Source: Chloracidobacterium sp.
Lineage (GTDB): Bacteria; Acidobacteriota; Blastocatellia; Pyrinomonadales; Pyrinomonadaceae
Length of the DNA: 64,000 nucleotides
Assembly: GCA_016712045.1 (NCBI GenBank)
Contig: JADJRV010000002.1
Coordinates: forward strand, 1 to 64,000
Reading direction: 5' to 3'
The notes beneath the pieces are model-generated. The model made no database searches. It saw only the letters and a list, made by a program, of their open reading frames with translations, and had not been told where the DNA came from. This document shows positions 20,339-29,996 of the stretch, in pieces; position 1 is the stretch's first letter, and each line of letters opens with the position of its first letter. The position numbers were made by a program, and so were the translations under genes.

Positions 20339-22218
20339 TGCGGGTCGATGAAGCGCTGGAACCAGAGCTCGAGCATCAATAAGGCCCAAATATGATGTGT
20401 ATGGTCGGCGACCGAGGTTTCGTGGTGTTCGACCCATTGCCGTACCACAGCCGGGTCGGTTATGCCGCGATTCATAGCTTTTCTGAAAGCAGAACCGAGT
20501 GGACAAAATCTTTCATCTCGCCGCGAAACCACTTACCGATCGGCACACCAAAACCCATCTTTTGCCTGTAAATGACATCTTTAGGCACGAGTCGAGCCGC
20601 AACTTTTTTGAGCAGATACTTAGTCTGGAACCGCCGCATCTTTAGGTTTTCTGGAAGGCTTGCGGCAAACTCGATCACCTTATGGTCGAGAAAAGGTGAG
20701 CGCGCCTCAAGCGAATTAGCCATCGAGGCGATATCCACCTTTACTAACAGGTCGTTTGGCAGGTATGTCATTTGGTCAGCCAGCAGAGTCGAATCGAGAA
20801 TACCGGCGCCGTTTGCTTGTTTGTACCATTGTTCGAGGAAATGAAATGGACGATTTTCTCGCGTCGCATTTTTGAATTCGCTAGTGTAGAGATCGTCCTT
20901 AAAACGATCCTTGATGTTCGACATCCAGTAATAGTAACGCTCATTACGCGGTAGATTTGCAGCCATCACAAAACGCTGAACGTCTCGAATACGGGTGCGT
21001 TTTAGCTCGGATGACGGCAGCATACCAACCGGAGCCTCGAGAAAAGCTTTTCGAAGCAAACCGGGAAAACGCTGATATAACTCTGCGAGCTGCATCGCCG
21101 CATATCTCTCATAGCCGCCAAAACTCTCGTCGCCGCCATCACCGTTTAGTGCGACGGTGACATGCTGACGCGTTTCTTTGGAGACGTAATAGGTCGGTAT
21201 CGCGCTTGAATCGGCGTATGGTTCGCCGTAATGCTCAACGAGGGTTGGAAGTACATCCATGGCGTTGGGGCGGACAATGAATTCGTTATACTCGGCCCCG
21301 ACATGTTTGGCGACGCGTCTTGCGTATTTGAGCTCGCTAAAATCTTGCTCGTCGAACCCTATTGAAAAGGTCTTGACGGGGTCGTCGCTCTCCTGAGCCA
21401 TCAGAGCGACAACGACAGACGAATCGCCGCCGCCGGAGAGAAATGCCCGAATGGCACCTCAGAGATAAGCCGCATCTTGGTCGCTTCGCGAATTAGCGTC
21501 GTTTCTGTGATAGCATCTGCTTCTGAGATCTTTATCTTTTTGAAAAATCAGGCAGCCAATACCGCCGTGTCTCTATCTCTCCATTTTTCCAACGCAGCCA
21601 GTGACCGGGTTCGAGCTTTCGGATCTGCTTAAAAGCCGTCTGCGGTGCGGGCACGCAGAGATACGTCATATAGCTGTCGATCGCGTTCATATCGACCTCA
21701 CGCGAGACAGATGGATGCTGCAATACAGCCTGAAACTCAGAGCCAAAGATCAGATCGCCGCTTGTCTGGTGAGAATAAAGCAATGGTTTTTTACCAACAC
21801 GGTCCCGTGCGAGAAAGAGTGTCTTTTCGGTTTCGTCCCAGATCGCAAAGGCAAACATACCGCGCAGATGCTGCAAACAGCCCTCGCCGTACTCGTCGTA
21901 AAGCCGTAGCACGACCTCGGTATCCGACTTTGTATATAACTTATGGCCGCGTTCCTCAAGGTCTTTTCGCAGGTCCTGATAATTATAGATCTCGCCGTTA
22001 AAGACTATCCATTTTGTTTTATCTGCGTTATGGATAGGCTGCTGACCGCTGGCGAGGTCGATGATCGAGAGCCGCCGCATCGCAAGGCCGACGTTTTCAC
22101 GCACGTAAAAACCGTCCTCATCGGGCCCGCGATGGAGGATCGCCTGATTCATTCGCTCAAGCACCGCACGGTCAACGGCACTCTTGCTGTTATTTACAAA
22201 ACCTGTTATTCCGCACAT
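20335..22218 (-). CDS. asnB: Asparagine synthetase-type glutamine amidotransferase, three frameshifts
   Basis: The N-terminal Ntn glutaminase domain starts MCGITGFVN, with the catalytic Cys2 exposed after Met removal, and contains NGEIYNY and the AMRRLSIIDL strand. The synthetase domain has the PP-loop SGGGDSS (most members have SGGVDSS), GDGGDESFGGYERY, and ARSPFLDHKVIEFAASLP near the end. Sense moves frame near 21535 (A lost, FSKKIKISEAD restored), 21450 (one base lost, EVPIRAFLSGG restored) and 20487 (A lost, SEKAMNRGITDP restored). The repaired protein is about 628 residues. Within polysaccharide loci this family often amidates a sugar or aminoacyl substituent, so free asparagine synthesis is not certain. 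Confidence 0.9.
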
Positions 22219-23590
22219 TTAGGTTGCTCTTTGCTGCTCCTGAAGCCGCGTCTTTAGGTGTCTGTTAAGTTCGTTTCTACGATTGGTCTCGACCGCCCTT
22301 TTATCCTCGATCTTTTCTCTTATAAGTCCCCACCCGACGGCAATGAACATAAAAAGAAAGACCTGGATCTGTGTCCTTTGCCGATAAGCAGCCCCGACGT
22401 TTCCCTGAAATACCGAGTACGAGATCGTAAGAAGAAAAGTAAAAATTAGTATTGGGAGGCTCGCTCTCAAACGATGTTTGATTGCGTACCAAAGCCCGTA
22501 AATAAGAAGTGGGATCATTGACCACCAAAGCAAAATGTCGGGCAAGGTGATGCTCTGGCGAAAATTCTTCATTTCCCATGGAAATGGAGCAAACATCAGA
22601 TAGGCAAATCCTATCGGCAGTACTCCCAATGCTCCGCCGACAGTCGAGACATCCTGGTCACTGGCAAATCCCGAATCTCCGGAGGTTGCCTGATCCAAAC
22701 GGCTTACCTGCAACCGCTCAAACGAAGCATAGGTGTCAAGATCAACGGTCGCGACACGGATCATACCGAAATAAATAAGCACTAACCCGATACCGACCAA
22801 AATTGAGACCCTCCGGACGACATCCTTAAAAGAAGTGTCAAGACCTATTATAAAGCCCGCAACGACCGCGACTGAGACCATGTAAAAAATGTAGAACCTC
22901 AAAGACAATATTCCGGTCAAAGAAATGATCAAAGCTACCGCTCCGGCGAAAGTGAATTTTCTCTGGATCTGAAGCACCATCATCATTGCCAGCACAAGTA
23001 AAAAGACGATGAGGCCGTCCTTAAGCATTTGCCCGGACCAGATGATGAAAGGCGGAAAAAAAGCGACGCCTATTGCAGTTGCCCTTGCCACGCTTTTGTT
23101 GTGAAAGATTCTTTCAGAACAAAAATAAACAAGCGGGATAGTCGCAGCACCAACAACTGCAAATATAGACTGAACGACAAAGATACTCTTACCCAGTGTA
23201 AGGTAAAGAAATCCAATAAGATAATTCATGCCCCAGCCGGGACCCCGCACAGCGAGAAGCCATGTAAGATTTGGGTCTTCGGGGATGTATCCCATCCAGT
23301 AATCCGATATCTTTGAGGCTGTCACGTCATAACCGAGCGAGTCGAGTCCGACAAACTCTCTAATTTCAAAGACATGAATTAGGAGTCCAAAGATCAGACG
23401 TACACAAAGGGCGGCGAGAAAAATATAGGTAATGAAGGATTTTTCGTTCGAATAGCGGCGAAAGATAAAAACCGCTATACCGGCAAGTAAAATGACCACG
23501 AGCAGAGCCTCAGCTCTCGTATTGCCCGTCCGCGGTCACCATCGATATGCCAACCAGTACAAGAGCAAAATACAAAAGAAATCGCAGCAT
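22219..23590 (-). CDS. Multispanning membrane protein, possible glycan polymerase or GT39-like transferase, one frameshift
   Basis: A protein with about ten membrane segments and a hydrophilic loop after the first pair (GLDSLGYDVTASKISDYWMG), reminiscent of the acidic loop of PMT/GT39-type enzymes. No catalytic motif is secure. The ATG at 23590 gives MLRFLLYFALVLVG. Removing one extra G near 23517 joins GISMVTADG to NTRAEALLVVILLAG. Without this repair the frame would start at 23499. The stop TAA is directly followed by the asnB ATG. In this locus it would be the natural candidate for the Wzy-type polymerase or an arm-sugar transferase, complementing the ligase-like gene. Confidence 0.75.
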
Positions 23591-23648
23591 ATAAAACTAA
23601 CCCTACTCTAGATAATCCGGGATCACAAAAATTGCAAGCACGCCACAG

Positions 23649-24821
23649 CTAACACGACAAATGATCGTTAATGATCTGCCTAAATTCCTCACTAATAATA
23701 GTTTGATCAAACTCCCTAGCTTTTATCGACGCGATCTCTTTGTAGGCGATCCTCATTTCATCATTGGTCATCATCTCGCACATTGACTCAGACATCGCTT
23801 GAATATTCCCGACCGGAACCAAAACACCATTTCTGCCAAACTCAATAACAGAGTCATGCTTTGACGATGCCACTTCAGTGGGCATTAATAGTTCTCTTGG
23901 CCCAGTCAGACAATCTGTTGAGATCACCGGCAAGCCGCAGGCGAGTGCTTCGAGCAAGACATTTGGAAACCCTTCGAATTCTGAGGCAAATACGAAGCAG
24001 TCAGATCTTGCCATGTATTTAAACGGATTACTTTTATGCCCTAAAAAAACCACTTGGTCTTGCAATTTTAATAACGTCACCAATTCATTTAGTTCATTGA
24101 GCAGTGGTCCCGTTCCGATCAAAAGTAATTGAGCATCTTTGTTAAATTTGAGTTTAGCAAATGCCTCGACGAGCATGCGATGCCCTTTCATAAAACTAAA
24201 AGAACCTACATGAACAAATGTGAACTTGTCGAATCGGACGTCATCGACTACCTCGGTCATTTTATTTTCAATATCGCCGAGATCTAAAAGGTTTCTAACT
24301 AGAGTGTAGTTGTTATTCACCCTAAATTGCTTCTGAAGAGCCGACATTGTACCTCTAGAATTCGGCAATATAGCGTCGGCTAGAGGGTAAAGTGTCGATA
24401 TTAACCATTTTCCGATCACTCCGCTGGCATTGTCGTTCCTATAATAAAGGGGCGTATATGTACGTTCGCTTATTAGTAATTTGGCCTTGAGCCCTAATTT
24501 TTTTGCAAGACAGGCGACAAAATTGGGTCGATTGAGAAAGGATATTATCAGATCAATATTATTGTTACGGCAATACTTTACCAGTCGTCTGGAGAGTTTC
24601 GGGATCTTTAATATGTTTACTACGTTACTCTGGCTCGGATTCTCATTGTCCAAAAAAGTAACGATTTGATCTTTTGGTAATTCGTACTCGATAACATCTG
24701 AAAACAAAACAAGATGTACCTCGTAATCGTCACGAAGATTTCGCAGCAAATGTGTGACCGTTCGCTCAGCGCCGCCCCCGGCCAATGTATTGATTAGTAT
24801 GGCGATTTTTCTTTTGGGCAT
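23649..24821 (-). CDS. GT4-family glycosyltransferase, AT-rich
   Basis: A typical two-domain GT-B enzyme of 390 residues. The N-terminus is IAILINTLAGGGAERTVTHL, the donor domain starts TFVHVGSFSFMKGHRMLVEA, and the donor site is FVFASEFEGFPNVLLEALAC. The start codon overlaps the stop of the methyltransferase by one base (TAATG). The gene is visibly richer in A and T than its neighbours, with many TTA, AAT and AAA codons, which suggests recent acquisition. It probably adds an outer sugar of the repeat unit. Confidence 0.92.
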   Translation of the reverse strand: MPKRKIAILINTLAGGGAERTVTHLLRNLRDDYEVHLVLFSDVIEYELPKDQIVTFLDNENPSQSNVVNILKIPKLSRRLVKYCRNNNIDLIISFLNRPNFVACLAKKLGLKAKLLISERTYTPLYYRNDNASGVIGKWLISTLYPLADAILPNSRGTMSALQKQFRVNNNYTLVRNLLDLGDIENKMTEVVDDVRFDKFTFVHVGSFSFMKGHRMLVEAFAKLKFNKDAQLLLIGTGPLLNELNELVTLLKLQDQVVFLGHKSNPFKYMARSDCFVFASEFEGFPNVLLEALACGLPVISTDCLTGPRELLMPTEVASSKHDSVIEFGRNGVLVPVGNIQAMSESMCEMMTNDEMRIAYKEIASIKAREFDQTIISEEFRQIINDHLSC

Positions 24822-25654
24822 TATCGTTTTGTTAGATAGGCCTCTATCACCTCTCCATGGCCGACTGCCGCTGCTGGTGCACGGACAATGTCTTTTATAA
24901 AATTGTTCGAACGCCTAAATGGAGTGTTCAAAGCCATAACCGAAAGGTTAGCTTTTTCACAACTATCACGCAGGCTCTGCGGGGTAAAGTACCACTCATG
25001 TTGAAAGTAAGTGGTAATGGACGAGCCGTCGAGTTTTAATATTCGCCGCAAACGTTGCGTCAATGCGTCTAATTCATTAGGCACCTCGATGATGGCGACC
25101 CCATCGTCTTTTAGCAGCATTCGTATTATTTTCAAGACACGCAGAGGGTTCTCGACATGTTCGAGGACGTGATTCATGTGTATCAGATCGAACCGCATCG
25201 CGAGCAGAGCAGGTTCATCAAGGTCACCGGTAAAACACTGTATTTCGTAGGCTGCCAGTTTCTCGACAGCCGCCAGTTCTTGTTCGGTTCCACAAACCGT
25301 CCAGCCCTGTTCTTTTGCATGCAGCAGCATGGCACCCGACCCGCAGCCAATATCGAGCAGGGTTTTACCACTTACCTTGCCGCTCGCGTGATCAAGTCGG
25401 CTTTTTATATGCTCAGCAACGCTTGTCGTATCACCACCGATAAAATCCTCATCCCGTCTTACGTCAACTTCGGCTGCTCTGTTGAATCGCGGGTCGAACA
25501 GGGACGGCGAACGGGTTACGATGCCGCAACTACAGCACTTTACGATAAACTGCTCTGGGACCTGATCAAGTTTCTTAAAGCGCGTCTCAGCGTCGAGCCT
25601 TTCATATTTCTTCGAGCCGCAGATCGCACAAATTTTGTGTGAAGCAGATTCCAT
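24821..25654 (-). CDS. SAM methyltransferase with N-terminal zinc ribbon
   Basis: Two CxxC pairs (CAICGS near residue 8, CCSCGIV near 40) form a zinc ribbon before the methyltransferase core. Motif I is TLLDIGCGSGAM, and the motif IHMNHVLEHVENP is typical of methyltransferases in cell-surface loci. The ATG at 25654 sits 10 nt after the stop of the upstream GT4. The longer start at 25693 would overlap that gene. The protein is 277 residues. It resembles enzymes methylating sugar nucleotides or end groups, inferred from the domain order. Confidence 0.88.
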   Translation of the reverse strand: MESASHKICAICGSKKYERLDAETRFKKLDQVPEQFIVKCCSCGIVTRSPSLFDPRFNRAAEVDVRRDEDFIGGDTTSVAEHIKSRLDHASGKVSGKTLLDIGCGSGAMLLHAKEQGWTVCGTEQELAAVEKLAAYEIQCFTGDLDEPALLAMRFDLIHMNHVLEHVENPLRVLKIIRMLLKDDGVAIIEVPNELDALTQRLRRILKLDGSSITTYFQHEWYFTPQSLRDSCEKANLSVMALNTPFRRSNNFIKDIVRAPAAAVGHGEVIEAYLTKR

Positions 25655-25664
25655 TGGATTGAGT

Positions 25665-26828
25665 TTAAGGTAACTGATCGGCGGGAGCTTCACTCACCGT
25701 CGCAACATACTTTCGTGCTTTGTCCGCAGCGTTGAAATGTGTACGTGCATGTTCGTTCAGTGCATTTCGATCATAGCGGTCTCTATTGTTTGTGATATCG
25801 ATCATCGCCGCAGCAAAACCGTTAACATCACCTTGTTCGACGATCATGCCGAGGCTATCGCATTGCATTATCTCATTTACAACGGTGCCGTAGTTTGTTG
25901 CCACGACCGGTGCGCCGCACGCAAGCGCTTCGATGACGACATTACCAAAACTCTCATAACGTGAGGCGAGTACAAATAAGTCGCATAACTTCAGATAGTC
26001 CTCGGGTTTTTTGCTAAAACCTAAGAGAAAAACCCTGTCATCCAAGTTTAGCAGTTTGATCCTTGCTTCAATAGCTTGCTGCAGCGGGCCTGTGCCGAGA
26101 ATAAAAAGCCGCTTATCGGGTATCTTATCGGCGGCAACCGCAAAGCTGTCGATCAGGAAAAATATGTTTTTTTGATGATCGAGCCGCGAAAGACACAACA
26201 GCCGGGATGATGCAGCCATAAATTGCTCGTCGATATGCGAAGCGTCCTGCGGCGGTTCGAGGTCAAATTTATCGGTATCCACGCCATTATGGATCACGGT
26301 GATTTCTCGTTTGACGCCGAGTTCACCAACGAGAAAATTTTTCAGGTTCTCTGAGACAGCGATGACGCGATCGACCCGGTTATATGCCCAACCAACGGCC
26401 CGCTTAATTATAACTTGCTTCCACCCCGCCATTTGGCTATTAGCAAAAAACTCATAGTCCGTCGTCTGTTCGACGGCGATATGTTTAAGTTTATTCCGTC
26501 TAAACGAATTTGCGACGCAGACCATGACGTTATAAAAATCGAGATAGCTTACAACCGCCGCATAGCGGCATTTATTTGTCATTCGTCTTAGGCGGAGGAT
26601 CACCTTTATTGCGTTTTCTGCATTTTTCAGCAACCCGCCACCGGCAATTGGCAGATCTAAGGCGATAATGTTGACCGCATCAGGTACCTCATAGCTGATC
26701 TTGTTTTCGACCAGCACCAGATCCACATCGAACGCATCCGCGTAAAAAGGCAGCACCTCGGATAACATTCGTTCGCACCCGGCGCCGTGTAAAGAGGGGA
26801 TTGTTACGCAGATCTTTTTCTTCATCAA
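25665..26828 (-). CDS. GT4-family glycosyltransferase
   Basis: A GT-B enzyme of 387 residues. The N-terminus ICVTIPSLHGAGCERMLSEV carries the Gly-rich acceptor loop. The linker VIAVSENLKNFLVGELGV is followed by VIHNGVDTDKF and the donor site LFVLASRYESFGNVVIEALA. All key Glu and basic positions are present. It lies between the flippase gene (6 nt upstream) and the zinc-ribbon methyltransferase (10 nt downstream), so the three are almost certainly one operon. Confidence 0.92.
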   Translation of the reverse strand: MMKKKICVTIPSLHGAGCERMLSEVLPFYADAFDVDLVLVENKISYEVPDAVNIIALDLPIAGGGLLKNAENAIKVILRLRRMTNKCRYAAVVSYLDFYNVMVCVANSFRRNKLKHIAVEQTTDYEFFANSQMAGWKQVIIKRAVGWAYNRVDRVIAVSENLKNFLVGELGVKREITVIHNGVDTDKFDLEPPQDASHIDEQFMAASSRLLCLSRLDHQKNIFFLIDSFAVAADKIPDKRLFILGTGPLQQAIEARIKLLNLDDRVFLLGFSKKPEDYLKLCDLFVLASRYESFGNVVIEALACGAPVVATNYGTVVNEIMQCDSLGMIVEQGDVNGFAAAMIDITNNRDRYDRNALNEHARTHFNAADKARKYVATVSEAPADQLP

Positions 26829-26834
26829 GTGCCT

Positions 26835-28237
26835 TTATCGCGGAACGATGGTGCTCTTATAGTTGATAAGCAAACGAACGCCGCGAAAAAATATCTTTCG
26901 ATACAGCAATACCAACAGACCCGTTAACAAGACGACGGCCGCTAAGCCATAAAGTATATCGCCCGACCAGTAGGCGATCCACACACCGGCTGCGGCCGGA
27001 ACCGTCGCCTGCACGGTCCACTTGTGCTTGAGGTCAAATCTGCGGTTAACGAGTATCACTATCACGACGAATGCCAATGCCTGGCCCAGCACCGTCGCCA
27101 GAGCGCTGCCTAATAGCCCATAACGCGGGATCAGAAAGATATCGCCGACTATATTGACGCCTGCGGCTACAGCCGTATAGATCGTCCAGAAATAGGTTGC
27201 CGACAGCGAGTTAAAAAATGGCATATACCCAAACAAACACGGAGCAGCAAATACGGTGCTGAGAGCTAGGATCGTCAATACCGCCGTTATCTGCGGCCCG
27301 TTTTCGCCAAATGCAAATCCGATGAATATCCCTGATAATAAAACTATCGCAATTATCGCTAAACCGACCATCGCCGTCAGCACCGGCAGAATATCCTGCA
27401 TATAGGTTCGCACTTTTTCAAAGTCGTCGTTTGCTCTCAGAGTGACAAAGAGCGTTCCCAAAAGCGACCCCGCAAGCAGCGGGAACTGCAAAAAAATACC
27501 GTTGAATTGGAACGCGACGGAATAAATACCGAGGTCCGCTTTGGTCAAATACTGCGAAATAAAGATCGCGTCGATGTAGCTGTTCGACAGATTGAGGACG
27601 AAAAATGCGAAGAATAACGGATATGAAAATTTTAGGATCTTTTTTAGGGCGGCAATATCTAGCTCAAATTTCCAAGAGACGAGCCTGCGGAGCATGATCA
27701 GCCCGACGGAACTTACGATAAGCTGCGAGACGATATACGCTCCGACAGCGGTTGCGGGGTCGAGACGCCCAAACCAAACTAGTACCAGCATCAGCGTCAC
27801 CGTGATCGCGCGTTCGACGGCTAGCAGAGTACCCTGCGTGCGGGGAGTTTTGCTCCGAGCATGGAATGCTGGACGTGCATCCACAACGACACTGCTACAA
27901 AAAAGCCGAGCACCAGCCAACCTGAGCCGGGCTGTAGCTTGAGCCAGGATGAGAGCCACGGCAGCCAAAGAAACGAGAGTGCGAGGATCACCAACGTATT
28001 TGGCAGCAGTATAAAGAACCGCGCCCAGAAAGACTGTGTGATCCGCCCGGTCCCGACAAATTCGTCGGTGCCGTAGCGTGACAATGCGATGGCTGTCCAA
28101 GCTGTAAATATCTGCACGATCTGTGCAGCAGCTATGATGGCGGCGATCTCACCATAGCCGTCAGCACCCAAATAATGTGTCGCGAGCCAGACGGCAGCAA
28201 AGGCAAATGCCGCACCGGCGCACTGCATAACGACCAT
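26835..28237 (-). CDS. Wzx-like polysaccharide flippase, one frameshift
   Basis: A member of the MATE/MOP-type oligosaccharide flippase family that moves lipid-linked repeat units across the inner membrane. It has about 12 hydrophobic segments and family pieces such as FVLNLSNSYIDAIFIS, KADLGIYSVAFQFNGI and YGLLGSALATVLGQALA. The frame breaks near 27848, where one base is missing from GGAGC, and restoring it gives MLGGKTPRTQGTLLAV. The start is uncertain: 28237 is the first usable ATG, but the frame stays open upstream with no start codon, so the real N-terminus may have been lost to a further indel. The repaired length from 28237 is about 468 residues. Confidence 0.88.
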
Positions 28238-28351
28238 CGTCGCATAGTTGCGAAAAGCATTTGTGAGGTCCCAATCGGCACTTTGCCGTTCTGATCCAAT
28301 TATAGAGGGTTTAATGTCTTTGATAGCTTTAATGCATGGCCAATTAGAGCG

Positions 28352-29161
28352 TTAGGCTCCGGCAGTGTTCTTAGTTCGGCGGATCGCCAGAAAATTGACG
28401 CAATGAAAAACCTCCAAGTTGCGAGTATATTCACATATTTCGCGAAGCCCGTCGGGTAAGATGCGGAAGATAGCATAGTCTTCATGAAGCAGCTCCCAAA
28501 AATCGCGAAAAAACACCCGTGAATCTACCATACTCTCACCAAATTCGAACTGAATATGGTCGATCCGGCCACCTTTGAGGGCTTCTTTCGCCCCTTCGAG
28601 CACTTTTAGTTCGTGCCCCTCGACATCGATCTTTAGATAATCGATCTTTTCGATCCCTTCGGAACGCAAAAAATCATCAACCGTCTTAATAGGTACATTT
28701 TCGGTGTGGGAGAGCCCACGGTCGGGGATATTGTTGTAAAGGGATGTCAATTCTTCGATGCCATCATCGTAATAGATCGTTAATATGTCTTCTTCAGCTC
28801 CAAAGCCAAAGTGGTGTCTTTGAATGTTTCCGATCTCCTCCGTCGTTTCACACATTAGGGCAAACATCTTCGAGAATGGTTCAAAGCAATAAAGCTTAGA
28901 GGACGTCGGTAGAATTTCAGCTATCGCTTTTGCATATTCCCCATCGTTTGCTCCAACGTCAAAGAAAACTACATTTTCTTGGTCTCTAAATAGCTTCTTG
29001 ACCAATGGCAATTCTCCACTAATACGAAACTTACCCGCATCCCAATAATTCATGCCGACGAGAGCTTTATCAAAAAGCGATTCCCAAAAACGTTGAAAGT
29101 AAGGTGCACGGATAGCCTTTCGTATGGGGCGTTTGATCAATTCAATAATGGGGGACGACAT
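28352..29161 (-). CDS. FkbM-family methyltransferase
   Basis: The ATG at 29161 (MSSPIIELIKRP) is preferred over a TTG at 29176. The SAM site is VVFFDVGANDGEYAKAI. The family signature YLKIDVEGHELKVLEGAK is complete, as is the following HIQFEFGE strand. The protein is 269 residues, with an N-terminal basic helix that may sit at the membrane. FkbM enzymes typically O-methylate sugars or polyketides, and a sugar of the surface glycan is the likely target here. The gene is more AT-rich than the locus average. A 133-base AT-rich gap separates it from the methyltransferase at 29295. Confidence 0.9.
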   Translation of the reverse strand: MSSPIIELIKRPIRKAIRAPYFQRFWESLFDKALVGMNYWDAGKFRISGELPLVKKLFRDQENVVFFDVGANDGEYAKAIAEILPTSSKLYCFEPFSKMFALMCETTEEIGNIQRHHFGFGAEEDILTIYYDDGIEELTSLYNNIPDRGLSHTENVPIKTVDDFLRSEGIEKIDYLKIDVEGHELKVLEGAKEALKGGRIDHIQFEFGESMVDSRVFFRDFWELLHEDYAIFRILPDGLREICEYTRNLEVFHCVNFLAIRRTKNTAGA

Positions 29162-29294
29162 GGTAAATTCTTTCAAATAGCTCTGCTAGCCTCTACAGGC
29201 GAAGCCAATAGTTAATGTTCTTGAAAAATATGCATCACTAATCTTGCAAGTATTATTTTAATACATATTGCTCAATTGTGATCTGCTAGTCGCG

Positions 29295-29996
29295 TTAGTT
29301 AATATGCGTACGTAAATTCAACAGCGTGCGGCTCATTTCGGCAAGAGCCTCTGAAGCTTTTGTCGTTTCCCAAAGACACATTCTTCTTGGTGTTTGGTCT
29401 TCGCGCCAGTCGTCGATGGCGAGGAGGGGTTCGGGAAAGTCGAATGGGAACAGTTCAAGATTTAGTGGGCGGTAGCCGCCTGAAAAGGCGTCGTTGTTGC
29501 CGATGCATTCGTGATGGTGGGTGAGTAAAAGATATTTAATGTCGCTGTTCACAATGTTTTCAAATATGCGGCCGATGTTTTTGAAAGACAGGTGCGCGAG
29601 CAGATCGCGGCATATCATCAGATCGGCCGCGGGCAGCGGGTCGTGAGTGATATCTAGTCGCATAAAGTCGGTTTTTTCGTCGCCATATTTTTGACGGTTT
29701 TTCTCAACCAATTCCGGCACGATATCGACGCCGAGGTATCTTATTTCCCCGCGTTCGACATGGCTAAACCAATTATGGTCGCCGCACGGGGCATCCAAAA
29801 TACTCTTTATCTCAAATTGCTCAAATAGCGATGGTAACTTTGCTCTGAGATTAACGGTCGAATTTAGCCGCGAACCTACACCCGAAACCGTCTCGTCGTC
29901 GCCCCAGCTATTTGACCGATAATAATCAGAAAATATCTCCGCCAGTCCGCGCGTCGTCCCTGCCATTTTGCCGTTGAGATTCTCGTCAGTTGTCAT
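29295..29996 (-). CDS. Class I SAM methyltransferase abutting thiC
   Basis: A protein of 233 residues. The SAM loop is SILDAPCGDHNWF, an APCGD variant of the usual GCG, and motif II is IRYLGVDIVPELVEKN. The motif DLMICRDLLAHLSF places the acidic residue as in glycan and lipid methyltransferases. The thiC stop TAA is immediately followed by this ATG (bases 29997/29996), with no spacer. The gene should therefore be translated from the thiC mRNA by re-initiation or read-through. Whether it works in thiamine metabolism or belongs to the polysaccharide locus is open; the second is likelier from the gene family. Confidence 0.82.
   Translation of the reverse strand: MTTDENLNGKMAGTTRGLAEIFSDYYRSNSWGDDETVSGVGSRLNSTVNLRAKLPSLFEQFEIKSILDAPCGDHNWFSHVERGEIRYLGVDIVPELVEKNRQKYGDEKTDFMRLDITHDPLPAADLMICRDLLAHLSFKNIGRIFENIVNSDIKYLLLTHHHECIGNNDAFSGGYRPLNLELFPFDFPEPLLAIDDWREDQTPRRMCLWETTKASEALAEMSRTLLNLRTHIN

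Noticed and set aside
20335..20532. A separate small gene between the asparagine synthetase and the methyltransferase
   Set aside because: It is the C-terminal end of the synthetase after a one-base loss; the joined sequence and the ATGA coupling to the next gene support this.
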